Shown here one piece after another: positions 6,140-15,785 of a DNA stretch of 64,000 nucleotides. Below the pieces are notes generated by a model that saw only the letters and a program-made list of their open reading frames with translations, did not search any database and had not been told where the DNA came from. Both the position numbers and the translations under genes were made by a program. The stretch is taken from NCBI RefSeq assembly GCF_030164465.1, contig NZ_JASNJE010000001.1:1-64000 (forward strand), read 5' to 3'. Source of the stretch: Sedimentitalea xiamensis. GTDB lineage: Bacteria > Pseudomonadota > Alphaproteobacteria > Rhodobacterales > Rhodobacteraceae. Numbering within the stretch: the stretch's first letter is position 1; each line of letters opens with the position of its first letter.

Positions 6140-7114
6140 ATGCGATTCATGGCTCAACGCAAACGCTTTCGGGATCTGTCGGAACAGGAGATCCTTGCCC
6201 TGGCGATTTCCTCGGAAGAAGACGACGCCCGCATCTACCGGGGCTACGCGGAAAACCTGCGCGCGGATTATCCGGCCAGCGCGAAACTGTTCGACGGCAT
6301 GGCCGCCGAGGAAGACGAGCACCGCGCCCGGCTGATCGACCTGCACACGCGCCGCTTCGGCAAGACCATCCCCCTGATCCGCCGCGAACACGTGGCCGGG
6401 TATTACAACCGCAGGCCGGTCTGGCTGGTGGAAAACCTCGGGCTGGACAGGATTCGCGAGGAGGCCGAGGCGATGGAGCGCGACGCGGAACGGTTCTACC
6501 TGTCGGCCGCCGCCCGCACGTCAGACGCGGCGACGCGCAAGCTGCTGGGCGATCTGGCCGCCGCCGAGGCGGGTCATCAGGCCACCGCCGGCGAACTGGC
6601 GGATGCGCATCTCGACGCGGCCACGCGCGACGACGAGGACATGGCCGCCCATCGCCAGTTCGTCCTGACCTGGGTCCAGCCGGGGCTTGCCGGGCTGATG
6701 GACGGGTCGGTTTCGACGCTGGCGCCGATCTTCGCCACGGCCTTTGCCACGCAGGACACCTGGACCACCTTTCTGGTCGGCGTCGCCGCCTCGGTCGGGG
6801 CCGGTATCTCGATGGGGTTCACCGAAGCGGCATCGGACGACGGCGAACTGTCGGGGCGCGGCTCGCCGGTCAAGCGCGGTCTGGCTTCGGGCGTGATGAC
6901 CACGCTGGGCGGGCTGGGCCATGCCCTGCCCTACCTGATCCCCGAATTCTGGACCGCCACCGCCATCGCCTTCGCCATCGTGTTCTTCGAACTCTGGGCG
7001 ATCGCGTGGATCCAGAACAGATACATGGACACCCCGTTCTTTCGCGCCGTCTTTCAGGTGGTTCTGGGCGGGTCTCTGGTTCTTGCCGCCGGCATCCTGA
7101 TCGGCAGCGGCTAG
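6140..7114 (+). CDS. mbfA: Membrane-bound ferritin/VIT-type iron exporter MbfA
   Basis: A 324-residue two-domain protein. Residues about 1-165 form a ferritin-like diiron four-helix domain with acidic clusters SSEEDDARIYRGYAE and AAEEDEHRARLIDLH. Residues about 175-324 form a VIT1/CCC1-like membrane domain, with LMDGSVSTLAPIFATA and GAGISMGFTEAASDDG as family hallmarks and about five helices. MbfA exports Fe(II) and protects against iron and peroxide stress. ATG 6140 is favoured because TGAGGA lies 6 nt upstream; 6134 and 6149 are alternatives. An Irr box overlaps the leader, so derepression at high iron is expected. The divergent TetR gene may add a second control. Confidence 0.9.
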   Translation: MRFMAQRKRFRDLSEQEILALAISSEEDDARIYRGYAENLRADYPASAKLFDGMAAEEDEHRARLIDLHTRRFGKTIPLIRREHVAGYYNRRPVWLVENLGLDRIREEAEAMERDAERFYLSAAARTSDAATRKLLGDLAAAEAGHQATAGELADAHLDAATRDDEDMAAHRQFVLTWVQPGLAGLMDGSVSTLAPIFATAFATQDTWTTFLVGVAASVGAGISMGFTEAASDDGELSGRGSPVKRGLASGVMTTLGGLGHALPYLIPEFWTATAIAFAIVFFELWAIAWIQNRYMDTPFFRAVFQVVLGGSLVLAAGILIGSG

Positions 7115-7278
7115 GGCGTGAGGCCGCACATCCGGTCGAATCCCCGGCTCGGCGGCCCGATTCCCGGTCCCGCTCGATCTCTCCGGTTCCCGGCAAGAAT
7201 CTGGCAGGACTGCAACGAACCCCGACATCGCCGCCGCGCCATCTTGCGGCCCGCCACGCGGCCCGTTAACCCTGCCCC

Positions 7279-8208
7279 ATGCTCGAAATCTTCCTGCGAA
7301 CGCTGCCGTTCTTTGCCATCATCGGACTGGGGTATTGGGCCGGTCGCACACGGTTCTTCAGCGAAGAGGCGACCGCCTACCTGACCAAGTTCGTCTTCTA
7401 TTTCGCCTTGTCGGCGATGCTGTTCCGCTTTGCCGCGAACCTCCGGTTGGCCGAGGTCTTCGACGGCCGGCTGATCGCCGGCTATCTCTGGGGCACCGCC
7501 TTCGTCTACGGGATCGCCACCATCGTCGGCTTCCTGCGCAGGCTCGACCTGTCCACCGCCGCGATCGAGGCGCAATGCGCGGTGATCGGCAATGTCGGAT
7601 TCCTGGGCCTGCCGATGTTCGTGCTGCTGTTCGGAGAGGACTCCATCGGCCCGCTGATGCTGGTTCTGGCCACCGACCTGATCGTGTTCTCCAGCCTGAT
7701 CGTGATCCTGATCAGCGGCGCGCGCGACGGGCGCATCAGCTGGTCGATCGGGCGCACCATCGCGCTGGGCCTGGTGAAGAACCCGATGATCGTCTCGGTC
7801 GTTCTGGGCCTCTCGTGGTCGGCCCTGGCCCTGCCGATCCCGGACCCGATGAACGATTTCCTCGCCATCCTGGGCGGCGCGGCCACCCCCGGCGCGCTTT
7901 TCGCCATCGGCGCGTCGCTGGCCAGCAAATCCGCCGAGCGGCTCTATATCGCGGGCTGGCTCACCTTCTGCAAACTCATCCTGCACCCGCTTTTCGTCGG
8001 CGCCGCCGTCCTGTTCCTGTTCCCGCTGGACCCGTTTTCCGCGACCGTCGTGATCGCCGCCGCCGCCATGCCCGTGGCCGGAAACGTCTACATGCTGGCG
8101 CAGCATTACGGCATCGCCCCGCACCGGGTGTCCGCGGCCATTCTCGTATCCACCGCCGTCAGCATCCTGACCTTCCCGGCCATCGTGGCCTGGGTCACGG
8201 GGTCCTGA
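7279..8208 (+). CDS. AEC family transporter
   Basis: A 309-residue integral membrane protein with about ten helices and the two inverted halves typical of the auxin efflux carrier (AEC) family. Motifs include GYWAGRTRFFSEEATAYLTKFVFY at the N-terminus in outline, IGNVGFLGLPM in the first half and FAIGASLA in the second. Family members carry malonate, malate or other organic anions; the substrate cannot be chosen here. The 164-nt gap upstream suggests its own promoter, though none is clear. The next gene, fghA, begins 86 nt later. Confidence 0.85.
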   Translation: MLEIFLRTLPFFAIIGLGYWAGRTRFFSEEATAYLTKFVFYFALSAMLFRFAANLRLAEVFDGRLIAGYLWGTAFVYGIATIVGFLRRLDLSTAAIEAQCAVIGNVGFLGLPMFVLLFGEDSIGPLMLVLATDLIVFSSLIVILISGARDGRISWSIGRTIALGLVKNPMIVSVVLGLSWSALALPIPDPMNDFLAILGGAATPGALFAIGASLASKSAERLYIAGWLTFCKLILHPLFVGAAVLFLFPLDPFSATVVIAAAAMPVAGNVYMLAQHYGIAPHRVSAAILVSTAVSILTFPAIVAWVTGS

Positions 8209-8294
8209 TGCCGCCGCATCGGGCTCCCGGCCTTTACGCCGGGCCAAACCGCCGCTAGCTGACATGGAAACCCGGCAGAAAGGACTTGCCCATC

Positions 8295-9125
8295 ATGAAA
8301 ACGATCTCGGAAAACACCTGTTTTGACGGCGTTCAGGGCGTCTACAGCCATGCCTCAGCCGCCTGCCAGTGCGACATGACCTTCGGCCTGTTCCTCCCGC
8401 GCGAGGCCAGGGACGGCCCGGTGCCGCTGCTCTGGTATCTCTCGGGCCTCACCTGCACCCATGAAAACGCCATGACCAAGGCGGGCGCGCAGGCCTGGGC
8501 CGCGGATCAGGGCATCGCCCTCGTCTTTCCCGACACTTCGCCGCGCGGTCCGGGCGTGGCCGATGACGAGGCCTACGATCTCGGGCAGGGCGCCGGTTTC
8601 TACGTCAACGCGACGCAGGACCCCTGGTCGCCGCATTTCCGCATGTGGGACTACGTCAGCCGGGACCTGCCCGACCTGCTGACCGAAAACTTCGCCATCG
8701 ACCCCGACCGCCAGTCGATCACCGGCCATTCCATGGGCGGGCATGGCGCCCTGACGCTGGCGATGAACCTGCCGGGCCGCTTCCGGTCCGTCTCGGCCTT
8801 CTCGCCGATCTGCAATCCGACCGGGGCCGACTGGGGCCGCAAGCAGCTTTCGGCCTATCTGGGCGACGACGAAACGGCCTGGGAAAAACACGACGCCAGC
8901 CTGATGATGTGCAAGGCCGGGTTTGACGGTCCGATCCTGATCGACACCGGCAGCGACGACCAGTTCATCGACCTGCTGCGCCCGGAAACGCTCGCCGCCG
9001 CCATCGCCGAACGCCGCCAGCCCGCGACATTCCGCCTGCAGCCGGGCTACGATCACAGCTATTTCTTCGTCTCCTCCTTCATGGAAGACCACATCGCCTT
9101 TCACGCCCAGGCGCTCTGGGCCTGA
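8295..9125 (+). CDS. fghA: S-formylglutathione hydrolase
   Basis: A 276-residue esterase D family enzyme that hydrolyses S-formylglutathione to formate and glutathione in the cytosol, completing formaldehyde detoxification begun by frmA at the left edge. The alpha/beta-hydrolase triad is visible: serine in [10 protein letters not shown], aspartate in DTGSDDQFI and histidine in PGYDHSYFF. The oxyanion segment [16 protein letters not shown] is also present. ATG 8295 is chosen over the in-frame TTG at 8286; AGAAAGGA lies about 11 nt upstream. It heads a compact run of five genes. Confidence 0.93.
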   Translation: MKTISENTCFDGVQGVYSHASAACQCDMTFGLFLPREARDGPVPLLWYLSGLTCTHENAMTKAGAQAWAADQGIALVFPDTSPRGPGVADDEAYDLGQGAGFYVNATQDPWSPHFRMWDYVSRDLPDLLTENFAIDPDRQSITGHSMGGHGALTLAMNLPGRFRSVSAFSPICNPTGADWGRKQLSAYLGDDETAWEKHDASLMMCKAGFDGPILIDTGSDDQFIDLLRPETLAAAIAERRQPATFRLQPGYDHSYFFVSSFMEDHIAFHAQALWA

Positions 9126-9129
9126 TCCC

Positions 9130-9588
9130 TTGGCGGCGCTTTACATCGACGCCGACGCCTGCCCGGTCAAGACAGAGGCCGAGCGCGTCGCGACCCGTCA
9201 CGGGTTGCGCATGTTCGTCGTGTCCAACGGCGGGTTGCGCCCCTCGGCCAATCCGCTGGTCGAGACCGTGATCGTGCCCGACGGCCCGGACGTGGCCGAC
9301 ATGTGGATCGCCGACCGCTGCGGGCCGGGGGACGTGGTGGTGACAGGAGACATCCCGCTGGCCGCGAAATGCGTCGCCGCCGGCGCGCAGGTGCTGCGCC
9401 ACAATGGCGAGGCTTTCACGGCCGCGAATATCGGCCAGCAGCTTGCGATGCGGGACCTCATGGCCGACCTGCGCGCCGCCAATCCGCTGGGCGCGGGCGG
9501 GTCGGGCAAGGGCTTTACAAAGGCGGACCGCTCCCGTTTCCTTGACGCGCTGGAACGCGCAATCCGGGCCGCGGCCCGAAACGGATAG
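9130..9588 (+). CDS. YaiI/YqxD family protein (DUF188)
   Basis: A 152-residue protein of the DUF188 family, which has a PIN-like nuclease fold. Family marks are [10 protein letters not shown] at the N-terminus, VSNGGLRP, a [12 protein letters not shown] motif with conserved acids, and the C-terminal [17 protein letters not shown]. The TTG start at 9130, four bases after the fghA stop, is the only one that includes the first conserved strand. Its biochemical role is unknown in general; RNA-directed activity is only suggested by the fold. Confidence 0.88.
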   Translation: MAALYIDADACPVKTEAERVATRHGLRMFVVSNGGLRPSANPLVETVIVPDGPDVADMWIADRCGPGDVVVTGDIPLAAKCVAAGAQVLRHNGEAFTAANIGQQLAMRDLMADLRAANPLGAGGSGKGFTKADRSRFLDALERAIRAAARNG

Positions 9589-9599
9589 GACCAATCACC

Positions 9600-10220
9600 A
9601 TGCCCACGCAGGCCGTCGTTTTCGACATCGGCAATGTTCTCATCGAATGGCAACCTGAACGGTTCTATGATCGCGCCATCGGCGCGGAGCGCCGCCGCGC
9701 CATGTTCGACAGGGTCGACCTGCACGGCATGAACGACCGCGTCGACCTGGGCGGGCATTTCACCGACACGATCTATGCCACCGCCGACGCCTATCCCGAT
9801 TGGCGGGCCGAGATCCGCATGTGGCACGATCACTGGATCGAACTGGCGCAACCGGAGATCGCGCGGTCGGTCCGCCTGCTGCGGGCCCTGCGCGCCAGGG
9901 GCGTGCCGGTCTATTCGCTCACGAATTTCGGCGTCCAGAGCTTTGACTACGCCGCCACCCACTATCCGTTCCTGCGCGAATTCGACCGGCAGTATATTTC
10001 CGGCCACCTGAAGGTCATCAAGCCCGACCCGAAAATCTACGAGATCGTCGAAACCGACAGCGGCATCGCGCCGGACGCGCTGCTGTTCACCGACGACCGG
10101 CCCGACAATATCGCCATGGCCGCCAGCCGCGGCTGGCAGACCCACCTCTTCGAAGGCCCCGATGGTCTGGCCGCGCGGCTGGTGGCCGAAGGCCTGCTGA
10201 ACGAAAAGGAAGCCGCATGA
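9600..10220 (+). CDS. HAD family hydrolase (haloacid dehalogenase-like phosphatase)
   Basis: A 206-residue HAD-IA type enzyme. Motif I is FDIGNVLIEW, where the nucleophile Asp is followed by Gly-Asn-Val, motif II is SLTNFG, the lysine of motif III is in HLKVIKPDPKIY and motif IV is FTDDRPDN. A helical cap lies between motifs I and II. The pattern resembles YihX-like sugar phosphatases or 2-haloacid dehalogenase-like proteins. The stop overlaps the next start by four bases. The substrate is not evident. Confidence 0.88.
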   Translation: MPTQAVVFDIGNVLIEWQPERFYDRAIGAERRRAMFDRVDLHGMNDRVDLGGHFTDTIYATADAYPDWRAEIRMWHDHWIELAQPEIARSVRLLRALRARGVPVYSLTNFGVQSFDYAATHYPFLREFDRQYISGHLKVIKPDPKIYEIVETDSGIAPDALLFTDDRPDNIAMAASRGWQTHLFEGPDGLAARLVAEGLLNEKEAA

Positions 10221-11134
10221 CCGTTCCATTCATCCCTTTCGACGAGGGCGAGGCCCTGCTGGACTGGACCGGGCTGGCCGAAGCGATCGCCCGCGGCCAC
10301 GATCTTCCCAAGGCCGCGATCGGCGACACGTTTCTCTACCGGGACCCGGACACGCTCCTGTCGCGCGCCGCCTGGATCGACGGCATGGGCATGGCCGTCA
10401 AGACGGCGACGATCTTTCCGGGCAATCCCGAACGCGGCGACCCGATGGTCAACGGCGCCGTCTGCCTCTATTCCGACCGCGACGGCACCATCGAAGCACT
10501 TGTCGACTTTCACCTCGTCACGAAATGGAAGACCGTGGGCGACAGCCTGCTGGCCGCGACACGGCTGGCCCGGCCCGACAGCGGGCGCATCCTGATCGTC
10601 GGCGCCGGAACCGTCGGCACCGGTCTCTGCGACGCCTTTTCCGCCGGGTTCCCCGATGCCGGGATCACGCTCTGGAACCGCACCCGCGCCAAGGCGGATG
10701 AACTGGCCGCAACCCTGCCGGGCGTCGCCGTCGCGGAGGATCTGGAACAGGCGGTGCGGGCCAGCGACATCATCGTGACCGCGACCATGTCCTCGACCCC
10801 GGTGATCCGGGGCGACTGGCTGCGCCCCGGCCAGCATCTCAACCTGATCGGGGCCTACCGCCCCGACATGCGCGAAGCGGACGACACCGCATTGACGCGC
10901 GGGCGGATCTTCGTGGACAGTTTCGACACCACCATCGGCCATATCGGCGAAATCCAGATCCCGTTGGATCAGGGAGTCATCTCGAAAGACGACCTGGTCG
11001 CCGATTTCTACGACCTCGCCGCCTTCACCCGGAACGGTCCTGACGACATCACGGTGTTCAAGAACGGCGGCGGCGCGCATCTGGACCTGATGACCAGCCG
11101 CTACATCCTTGAAAGATGGCAAGCGGCGCTGTGA
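10217..11134 (+). CDS. Ornithine cyclodeaminase/mu-crystallin family protein
   Basis: A 305-residue NAD(P)-binding protein. The substrate region has MAVKTATIFPGNPERG, with the lysine conserved in the family, and the Rossmann segment is ILIVGAGTVGTGL (about residues 130-142). A later TATMSSTPVIRGDWLRPGQHLN element matches the cofactor and substrate cleft. Family members interconvert proline, ornithine, ketimines or alanine and pyruvate. Specificity cannot be read from the sequence. ATGA overlaps with the HAD gene and an 19-nt overlap with the hydrolase gene indicate one transcript. Confidence 0.87.
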   Translation: MTVPFIPFDEGEALLDWTGLAEAIARGHDLPKAAIGDTFLYRDPDTLLSRAAWIDGMGMAVKTATIFPGNPERGDPMVNGAVCLYSDRDGTIEALVDFHLVTKWKTVGDSLLAATRLARPDSGRILIVGAGTVGTGLCDAFSAGFPDAGITLWNRTRAKADELAATLPGVAVAEDLEQAVRASDIIVTATMSSTPVIRGDWLRPGQHLNLIGAYRPDMREADDTALTRGRIFVDSFDTTIGHIGEIQIPLDQGVISKDDLVADFYDLAAFTRNGPDDITVFKNGGGAHLDLMTSRYILERWQAAL

Positions 11135-12054
11135 TCTGGGCGATCCTTCTGGCGGGCGTGGCCTTGCTCGCCGCATTGCCGGTCTGGCGGGAAACCCGGC
11201 GTCGGAAAATCGACGCCGCGGCCCGCACGGACGCGCCGGGCCGGTTCGCGGTTCTGTCGCAGGGCGTGACCCACTATCGCTGGACCGGGCCGGAAAAGGG
11301 ACCGGTCGTCGTCTGCGTGCACGGGCTGACCACCCCGTCCTTCGTGTGGAACGGGTGCGCGGCGGCGCTGGCGGAACTCGGCTACCGGGTTCTGACCTTC
11401 GACCTTTACGGTCGCGGCTATTCCGACAATGCGCCGGGGGTTCAGGATGCCGCGTTCTTTCTGCGGCAAGTGCAGGATCTGCTGGACGACCAGAAGATCA
11501 CCAGCGATTTCGTGCTCGTCGGCCATTCCATGGGCGGAGCCATCGCGGCCTGTTATGCCGCCGCGCATCCGGATCGGGTTCGTCATCTGGTACTGATCAC
11601 GCCGGCGGGAATGGCGTTGCAAGCCAATGCCCTCACCCGCTTCATCGCCAAGACGCCGATCATCGGCGACTGGCTGATGCTGGCCTTCTATCCGCGCCAG
11701 CACCGTCTCCACACCAAAACCGAACGCGCCCTGCCGACATCGGTTCCGGGAATCGTCGATCTGCAACAGCGCGAACTGGACCGCCGCGGGTTCATCCCGG
11801 CGGTTCTGTCCAGCCTGCGCGGCATCCTGCGCGGGACATCGCGGGGCGAACACGAGCGCCTGCGCGACGCGGGCGTTCCCGTGCTGGCGATCTGGGGCGG
11901 CCGCGACCCGGTCATCCCCGCATCGGCCGGGGAAAGGCTGGCCGCATGGAATCCCGAGACCCGCCAGGAGGTGATCGCCACTGGCGGTCACGGCCTGCCC
12001 TACACCGACACCGGCGCGGTCGTCGCCCTTGTCCGGGACGCGCTCGGGCGGTGA
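11116..12054 (+). CDS. Alpha/beta hydrolase
   Basis: A 312-residue enzyme with an N-terminal membrane anchor or signal-anchor (about residues 5-22) and the alpha/beta-hydrolase core. The oxyanion loop is VCVHGLTTPS, the nucleophile elbow is GHSMGGAIAA, the acid is likely D in IWGGRDPVIPA and the base is H in ATGGHGLPYT. A cap domain lies between strands 6 and 7. It may be an esterase, lipase or epoxide-type hydrolase. It ends the five-gene run and abuts the convergent MFS gene with no gap. Confidence 0.85.
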   Translation: MASGAVIWAILLAGVALLAALPVWRETRRRKIDAAARTDAPGRFAVLSQGVTHYRWTGPEKGPVVVCVHGLTTPSFVWNGCAAALAELGYRVLTFDLYGRGYSDNAPGVQDAAFFLRQVQDLLDDQKITSDFVLVGHSMGGAIAACYAAAHPDRVRHLVLITPAGMALQANALTRFIAKTPIIGDWLMLAFYPRQHRLHTKTERALPTSVPGIVDLQQRELDRRGFIPAVLSSLRGILRGTSRGEHERLRDAGVPVLAIWGGRDPVIPASAGERLAAWNPETRQEVIATGGHGLPYTDTGAVVALVRDALGR

Positions 12055-13293
12055 TCAGGCCATCGCCGCCGTCATCGGGCGCTCGCGGATCGGCAGATGG
12101 ACCAGCGCGCTGAACGCGCCGACCGCCACCCCGATCCACCAGACCAGCGTGTAGTCGCCATGGATGTCATAGAGCCGCCCGCCGAGCCAGACGCCGAGGA
12201 AACTGCCGACCTGGTGGCTGAAGAACACCAGCCCATAGAGCGTGCCCATGTAGCGCAGCCCGTAGATATGGGCGACCAGACCCGAGGTCAGCGGAACCGT
12301 CGCCAGCCACAGCGCCCCCATTGACACCGAAAACAGCACCACCGACAGGGGGGTGATCGGCAGCAGGATGAACGCCGCCGCGACAATCGTGCGGCCGGTA
12401 TAGATGCCCGCCAGCAGGTATTTCTTGGAGTACCGGTTGCCGGCCCAGCCGGCGATCAGGGTGCCGGCGACATTGGCGGCCCCGATCAGGGATATCGCCA
12501 CTGCGCCCAGGGCCGAGGTGGTGGTGATGCCGATGCCGTGCAGGAGGCCGCCGGGCTGGATCGGGCCGCAGAGCTCGGTCACGAAGGCGGGGAAATGCGC
12601 GGTGATGAAGCCGAGCTGGTAGCCGCAGCTGAAGAAGCCGAGAAAGATCATCATGAAGGACGGGTCGCGCAGCGCCTGAACCAGGGCCTGGCCCATGCGC
12701 TGATCGATCTGCCCGGTATCGGGGCGGGCCGGGGCGCGCATCAGGGGCAGGGTGAAGATCATCGCGAGGATGGCGACGGCGAAGACCACGAAGACCTGTT
12801 GCCAGGGCAGGAAGGTCAGCATCCATTCGGCCAGCGGCGCCCCGACGATCTGCCCGCCGCTGCCGGCCGCGGTGACAAGCGCCAGCGACATCGAGCGGTT
12901 CTCGTCGCTGGCGGCCCGCGCCACCACCGCGAGGATGACCCCGAACCCGGTGCCGGCGATGCCGAATCCCACCAGCCAGGAATAGGCCTGGTGCTCGAAC
13001 GGCGTGACCGACTGCGCCGACAACAGCAGCCCGAGAGCGTAGATGACCGCGCCCGCGATGATGGATTTGCGATCCCCGATCTTTTCGGCCAGCGCCCCGA
13101 AGATCGGCTGCCCGATGCCCCAGGCCAGGTTCTGGATCGCGATGGCCAGCGAGAATTCGGTGCGCAGCCAGCCGAACTCCTCGGCGATCGGGATCTGGAA
13201 CACACCGTAGGAGCCGCGAATCGCGAAATTGACCAGGATGATGGCACAGCCAACAAGCAGGACCGGGGTGAAAAGGCGCGCATTCTGATCCAT
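12055..13293 (-). CDS. MFS transporter (oxalate/formate antiporter-like group)
   Basis: A 412-residue major facilitator with about twelve helices. The loop 2-3 signature is GALAEKIGDRKS, and the first helix pair carries NFAIRGSYGVFQIPIAEEFGW, common in the monocarboxylate/OFA-like branch. ATG at 13293 has GGAGG about 8 nt upstream; the in-frame ATG at 13320 lacks a ribosome site. The gene ends back to back with the alpha/beta hydrolase. A monocarboxylate or organic acid is likely the substrate, by family only. Confidence 0.82.
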   Translation of the reverse strand: MDQNARLFTPVLLVGCAIILVNFAIRGSYGVFQIPIAEEFGWLRTEFSLAIAIQNLAWGIGQPIFGALAEKIGDRKSIIAGAVIYALGLLLSAQSVTPFEHQAYSWLVGFGIAGTGFGVILAVVARAASDENRSMSLALVTAAGSGGQIVGAPLAEWMLTFLPWQQVFVVFAVAILAMIFTLPLMRAPARPDTGQIDQRMGQALVQALRDPSFMMIFLGFFSCGYQLGFITAHFPAFVTELCGPIQPGGLLHGIGITTTSALGAVAISLIGAANVAGTLIAGWAGNRYSKKYLLAGIYTGRTIVAAAFILLPITPLSVVLFSVSMGALWLATVPLTSGLVAHIYGLRYMGTLYGLVFFSHQVGSFLGVWLGGRLYDIHGDYTLVWWIGVAVGAFSALVHLPIRERPMTAAMA

Positions 13294-13439
13294 CGTGACC
13301 CTCCGGTGGAAATGGTTCACTGGTTAAGATATTTTCGACCGACGTCAATTCAGAAGATTTGTCCCGTCGCTTCACCGGCACTGATGCAATCCCGCCGGGG
13401 GCGCTTTCCAAGCCTTTCCGCCCGCGCTATGGCTTGCCA

Positions 13440-14501
13440 ATGTCAAACGCCACGGCCCTCTATACCGCGCGGATCGCAGACGGCGCATTGCACCACGACC
13501 CGGTCCAGGAAGCGGTCCTTCCCGAATTCGACCGGATCTCGGCGGCGCTGGAAGCGCCGCGGAAACGCAAGCTGTTCCGCAAGACCAGCGGCCCGGTGAT
13601 ACCCGGTCTCTATCTCTGGGGCGGCGTGGGACGCGGGAAATCCATGCTGATGGATCTGTTCGTGGAGTCCCTGGGAGACATCCCGAACCGGCGTGTCCAT
13701 TTCCACGCCTTCATGCAGGAAATCCATGCCGGGTTGCACGCCGCCCGCAAGGCCGGCCACGAAGACGCGCTGGGTCCGGTGGCGGAAGACGTGATCGCCT
13801 CGTCCCGCGTTCTGGCCTTCGACGAGATGCAGATCACCGACATCACCGACGCGATGATCGTCGGCCGTCTCTTCGAAAAACTCTTCGACGCCGGGATCGT
13901 CGTCGTCACGACTTCCAACCGGGTGCCGGACGATCTCTACAGGAACGGGCTGAACAGGCAGCTTTTCCTGCCCTTCATCGACCTCATCAAGACCCGCATG
14001 GTCGTGCACGAACTCGCCAGCCCGACGGATTACCGGCAGAACCGTTTGCAGGGCGCGCAGGTCTATTTCACCCCCATCGGCCCCGAAGCCCGGTCCGAAA
14101 TCGGCGCGATATGGCAGGATCTCGGGGGCGACGATGCGGAACCGCTGACCCTGCACGTCAACAAGCGCGAGGTCACGATCCCGCGGTTCGTCAACGGCGT
14201 CGCCCGCGCCACGTTCTACGATCTGTGCGGCGCGGCGCTCGGCCCCGCGGACTACCTTGCACTCGCCGCCGCGGTCCGGGTCCTGATCCTCGAAGACATC
14301 CCGCGCCTGTCCCGTCAGAACTTCAACGAAGCCAAACGCTTCGTCACCCTGATCGACGCGCTTTACGAAGCGCGCGTGCGCCTGATCGCCTCCGCCGCCG
14401 ATCAGCCGGAAATGCTCTATGTCGAAGGCGAAGGCACTTTCGAATTCGAACGCACCGCATCCCGGTTGCGGGAAATGCAATCCGCCGGCTGGGCGCTCTG
14501 A
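13440..14501 (+). CDS. zapE: Cell division protein ZapE (AFG1-like ATPase)
   Basis: A 353-residue AAA+ family protein. Walker A is GGVGRGKSMLMD (about residues 62-73), the following HFHAFM and Walker B VLAFDEMQITDITDAM are typical of AFG1/ZapE, and an arginine-rich sensor region (TTSNRVPDDLYRNGLNR) follows. ZapE binds FtsZ and affects constriction in E. coli; mitochondrial AFG1 helps degrade respiratory subunits. ATG 13440 is preferred over the in-frame 13359, which would add a basic, unconserved stretch. The gene is convergent with folC. Confidence 0.9.
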   Translation: MSNATALYTARIADGALHHDPVQEAVLPEFDRISAALEAPRKRKLFRKTSGPVIPGLYLWGGVGRGKSMLMDLFVESLGDIPNRRVHFHAFMQEIHAGLHAARKAGHEDALGPVAEDVIASSRVLAFDEMQITDITDAMIVGRLFEKLFDAGIVVVTTSNRVPDDLYRNGLNRQLFLPFIDLIKTRMVVHELASPTDYRQNRLQGAQVYFTPIGPEARSEIGAIWQDLGGDDAEPLTLHVNKREVTIPRFVNGVARATFYDLCGAALGPADYLALAAAVRVLILEDIPRLSRQNFNEAKRFVTLIDALYEARVRLIASAADQPEMLYVEGEGTFEFERTASRLREMQSAGWAL

Positions 14502-14510
14502 ACCGGCGGT

Positions 14511-15785
14511 TCAGCCGTTGTCGCGCAGCACCCCGCCCGCCAGATAGAGCGACCCGCAGATCAGCACCCGCGCCTGCGGCGCCTGTTCCGCGATCCGCCG
14601 CAGCGCCTCGGCCACGCTCTCCGCCTCGTCGGCGCGCATCCCCACCGAACGGGCCGCGCGGGCCGTCGCCTCTGACGGCAGTGTGTTGGACTCGCCCGGA
14701 ATGGATACCGCGGTCAGGCCCTCGACCTCTGCCGCGAGCGGGCGCAGATAGCCGGTGACATCCTTGGTGTTGAGCATGCCGCAGATCAGGTAGGTCGGCC
14801 GTTTCGGAAGCTCGGACAGGACCTTTTGCAGGGCGATGCCGGCAGCGGCGTTGTGCCCGCCATCCAGCCAGAGTTCCACCTCCGGCGCCGACCGGGCCAG
14901 CGGCCCGCGCACGATCCGCTGCATCCGCGCGGGCCACTCGGCCCGTGTGACCGCCGCCTCGTAGGCGTCATCGCCAAGGCCGAGATGCCGCAGCGCCGCC
15001 AGCGCGGCCCCGGCATTGAAAACCTGATGCTCCCCCAGCAGGTTCGGCAACGGCAGGTCGCGCAATCCGGTTTCGTCCTGATACACCAGCCGCCCGCGTT
15101 CCCGCGCGACATGCCAGTGCTGTCCATGGCACAGGAGCGGCGCACCGACCCGCGCGGCCACGTCCTCGATCGCGTCCTGCGCTTCCGGCTCCTGCGGCCC
15201 GACGATGCAGGGAACGCCGCGCTTGAGAATACCGGCCTTTTCGAACGCGATCCTTGCCAGCGTGTCGCCGAGGTATTGTTCGTGGTCCATGGACACCGGC
15301 GTGATCACCGTGAGCGCCGGGACCGGACAGACATTGGTCGCATCCAGCCGCCCGCCCAGCCCGACCTCCAGCAGGGTGAAATCCGCCGGCGTCCGGGTAA
15401 AGGCCAGCAGGGCGGCGCAGGTCGTGATCTCGAAATAGGTGATCGGATCGCCGCCATTGGCGGTGTAGCATTCATCTAGGACCGCCGTCAGTTCCGCTTC
15501 GCCGATCAGCGTTCCGGCCACCCGGATCCGTTCGTGAAACCGGGCCAGATGCGGGCTGGTATAGGCATGGGCGGACAGGCCCGCCCCTTCGATCCCGGCC
15601 CGGATCATCGCCAGCGTCGATCCCTTGCCGTTGGTGCCCGCGACATGGATGACCGGCGGCATCGCGTCCTGCGGGTTGCCCAGGGCCGCGAGCAGACGCC
15701 AGACCCGATCCAGCGTCAGGTCGATGATCTTGGGGTGCAGGGCCATCATCCGTTCGAGGATGACGTCCGATCCGGCCGCGGTCAT
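14511..15785 (-). CDS. folC: Bifunctional folylpolyglutamate synthase/dihydrofolate synthase
   Basis: A 424-residue Mur ligase-family enzyme that adds glutamate to dihydropteroate and to folates with ATP. The P-loop is GTNGKGS near residue 50, the SPHLARFHERIRV segment binds folate, and LEVGLGGRLDATN and the DGGHN motif of the C-terminal domain are intact. Its ATG at 15785 overlaps the accD stop by four bases, as in the widespread accD-folC arrangement. The length is normal for the family. Confidence 0.95.
   Translation of the reverse strand: MTAAGSDVILERMMALHPKIIDLTLDRVWRLLAALGNPQDAMPPVIHVAGTNGKGSTLAMIRAGIEGAGLSAHAYTSPHLARFHERIRVAGTLIGEAELTAVLDECYTANGGDPITYFEITTCAALLAFTRTPADFTLLEVGLGGRLDATNVCPVPALTVITPVSMDHEQYLGDTLARIAFEKAGILKRGVPCIVGPQEPEAQDAIEDVAARVGAPLLCHGQHWHVARERGRLVYQDETGLRDLPLPNLLGEHQVFNAGAALAALRHLGLGDDAYEAAVTRAEWPARMQRIVRGPLARSAPEVELWLDGGHNAAAGIALQKVLSELPKRPTYLICGMLNTKDVTGYLRPLAAEVEGLTAVSIPGESNTLPSEATARAARSVGMRADEAESVAEALRRIAEQAPQARVLICGSLYLAGGVLRDNG

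Noticed and set aside
7264-7269. GTTAAC before the AEC transporter as a third copy of the dispersed repeat
   Set aside because: There is no second GTTAAC at about 100 bp and no TGCAC array next to it.
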